A stretch of 64,000 bases of DNA, taken from Onchidella celtica. Its lineage: Eukaryota; Mollusca; Gastropoda; Systellommatophora; Onchidiidae. The translations under genes were made by a program, and so were the position numbers. Location: contig OZ007567.1 of assembly GCA_963931925.1 (NCBI GenBank), positions 78,790,686 through 78,854,685 of the forward strand. The letters are read 5' to 3'. Of this stretch, positions 63,735 through 64,000 are shown piece after piece. Positions within the stretch are counted from its first letter, which is position 1. Every line of letters starts with the position of its first letter. Under the pieces are notes generated by a model, which saw only the letters and a list, made by a program, of their open reading frames with translations, had not been told where the DNA came from and ran no database searches.

Positions 63735-64000
63735 GTGAGACAGTGAATAAATTACAGGTCCTCATAAATACACATCAAATTCTGCATACAGTTTTTAGGT
63801 CTGCTTGCACTGATAATTACACTCTAGTATTCTTCTTCTTTCGTTCGCCAAATCTAAATCTGCAGATTTGTTCTTTTAAGAAAATCTAGTTTTCTGCAGT
63901 TCTAGCAGAGCACCATAGAGTTTGACATTCAGGTCGGTGGGTTTGGGCCAATATACACTCTGGTGTAAAATAAACGCACCATATTTCCTACCTTCAACCA
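63735..64000. other. Right edge, intron of the second ABCB gene
   Basis: No exon was found. The expected next exon (Q-loop) of the second ABCB gene must lie beyond 64000. Confidence 0.5.

Noticed and set aside
1-64000. CRISPR arrays, prokaryotic operons, Shine-Dalgarno sites
   Set aside because: The window is clearly intron-rich eukaryotic DNA; the tandem repeats are microsatellites and minisatellites.

Overview
The window is eukaryotic nuclear DNA. It is AT-rich, has many introns bounded by GT/AG signals, long microsatellites and several classes of transposon. The mix of genes and repeats (a GON4L homologue, tandem ABCB1-type transporters, pogo/Tc1/piggyBac-like DNA elements, non-LTR elements with short tandem-repeat tails) suggests an invertebrate metazoan. 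A marine lophotrochozoan such as a mollusc is a guess, not a demonstration.

Layout. Positions 1-12739 hold the 3' half of a plus-strand GON4L homologue: six exons, a split PAH-like region, an acidic/cysteine segment, a 784-codon Ser/Thr/Pro-rich exon, a Myb/SANT-like C-terminus and a stop at 12739. The 5' part of the gene lies left of the window. Its introns carry two palindromic MITEs, a pogo-type MITE placed directly against a splice donor, and a TTAA-flanked piggyBac-like MITE. Positions 12740-17066 are a convergent intergenic interval with a 5'-truncated non-LTR element. Positions 17067-46371 hold a nearly complete minus-strand ABCB1-type full transporter of about 27 coding exons and 1280 residues, with two TMDs and two NBDs. 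A probable 5' UTR exon and TATA-like box lie near 47.5 kb. Its introns contain a TTAA MITE, a 51-bp minisatellite, an exact 112-bp duplication, a decayed Tc1/mariner element, and an antisense solo LTR. Positions 47.5-56.4 kb are intergenic and contain a very young, apparently non-autonomous LTR retrotransposon (50951-54593). Positions 56437-58352 hold the last three coding exons of a second, paralogous ABCB gene in the same orientation, which runs off the right edge. Its next visible intron contains an old copy of the same LTR, itself invaded by a non-LTR retrotransposon with a 905-codon open frame.

The most unusual observation concerns this LTR family. The two older solo copies (33354-35941 and 58632-63734) contain a homologous 1.2-1.3 kb segment. 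In the better copy it begins with GTAAGT and ends with a pyrimidine tract plus CAG. The two 1268-bp LTRs of the young element lack exactly this segment, with a seamless join. This is the pattern expected of a spliceosomal intron inside an LTR that was removed by splicing before reverse transcription. In the young element an open frame of 129 codons crosses the join.

The two host gene systems are unrelated: a nuclear chromatin/transcription regulator (GON4L) and xenobiotic-efflux-type ABC transporters. The ABCB copies form a head-to-tail tandem pair.
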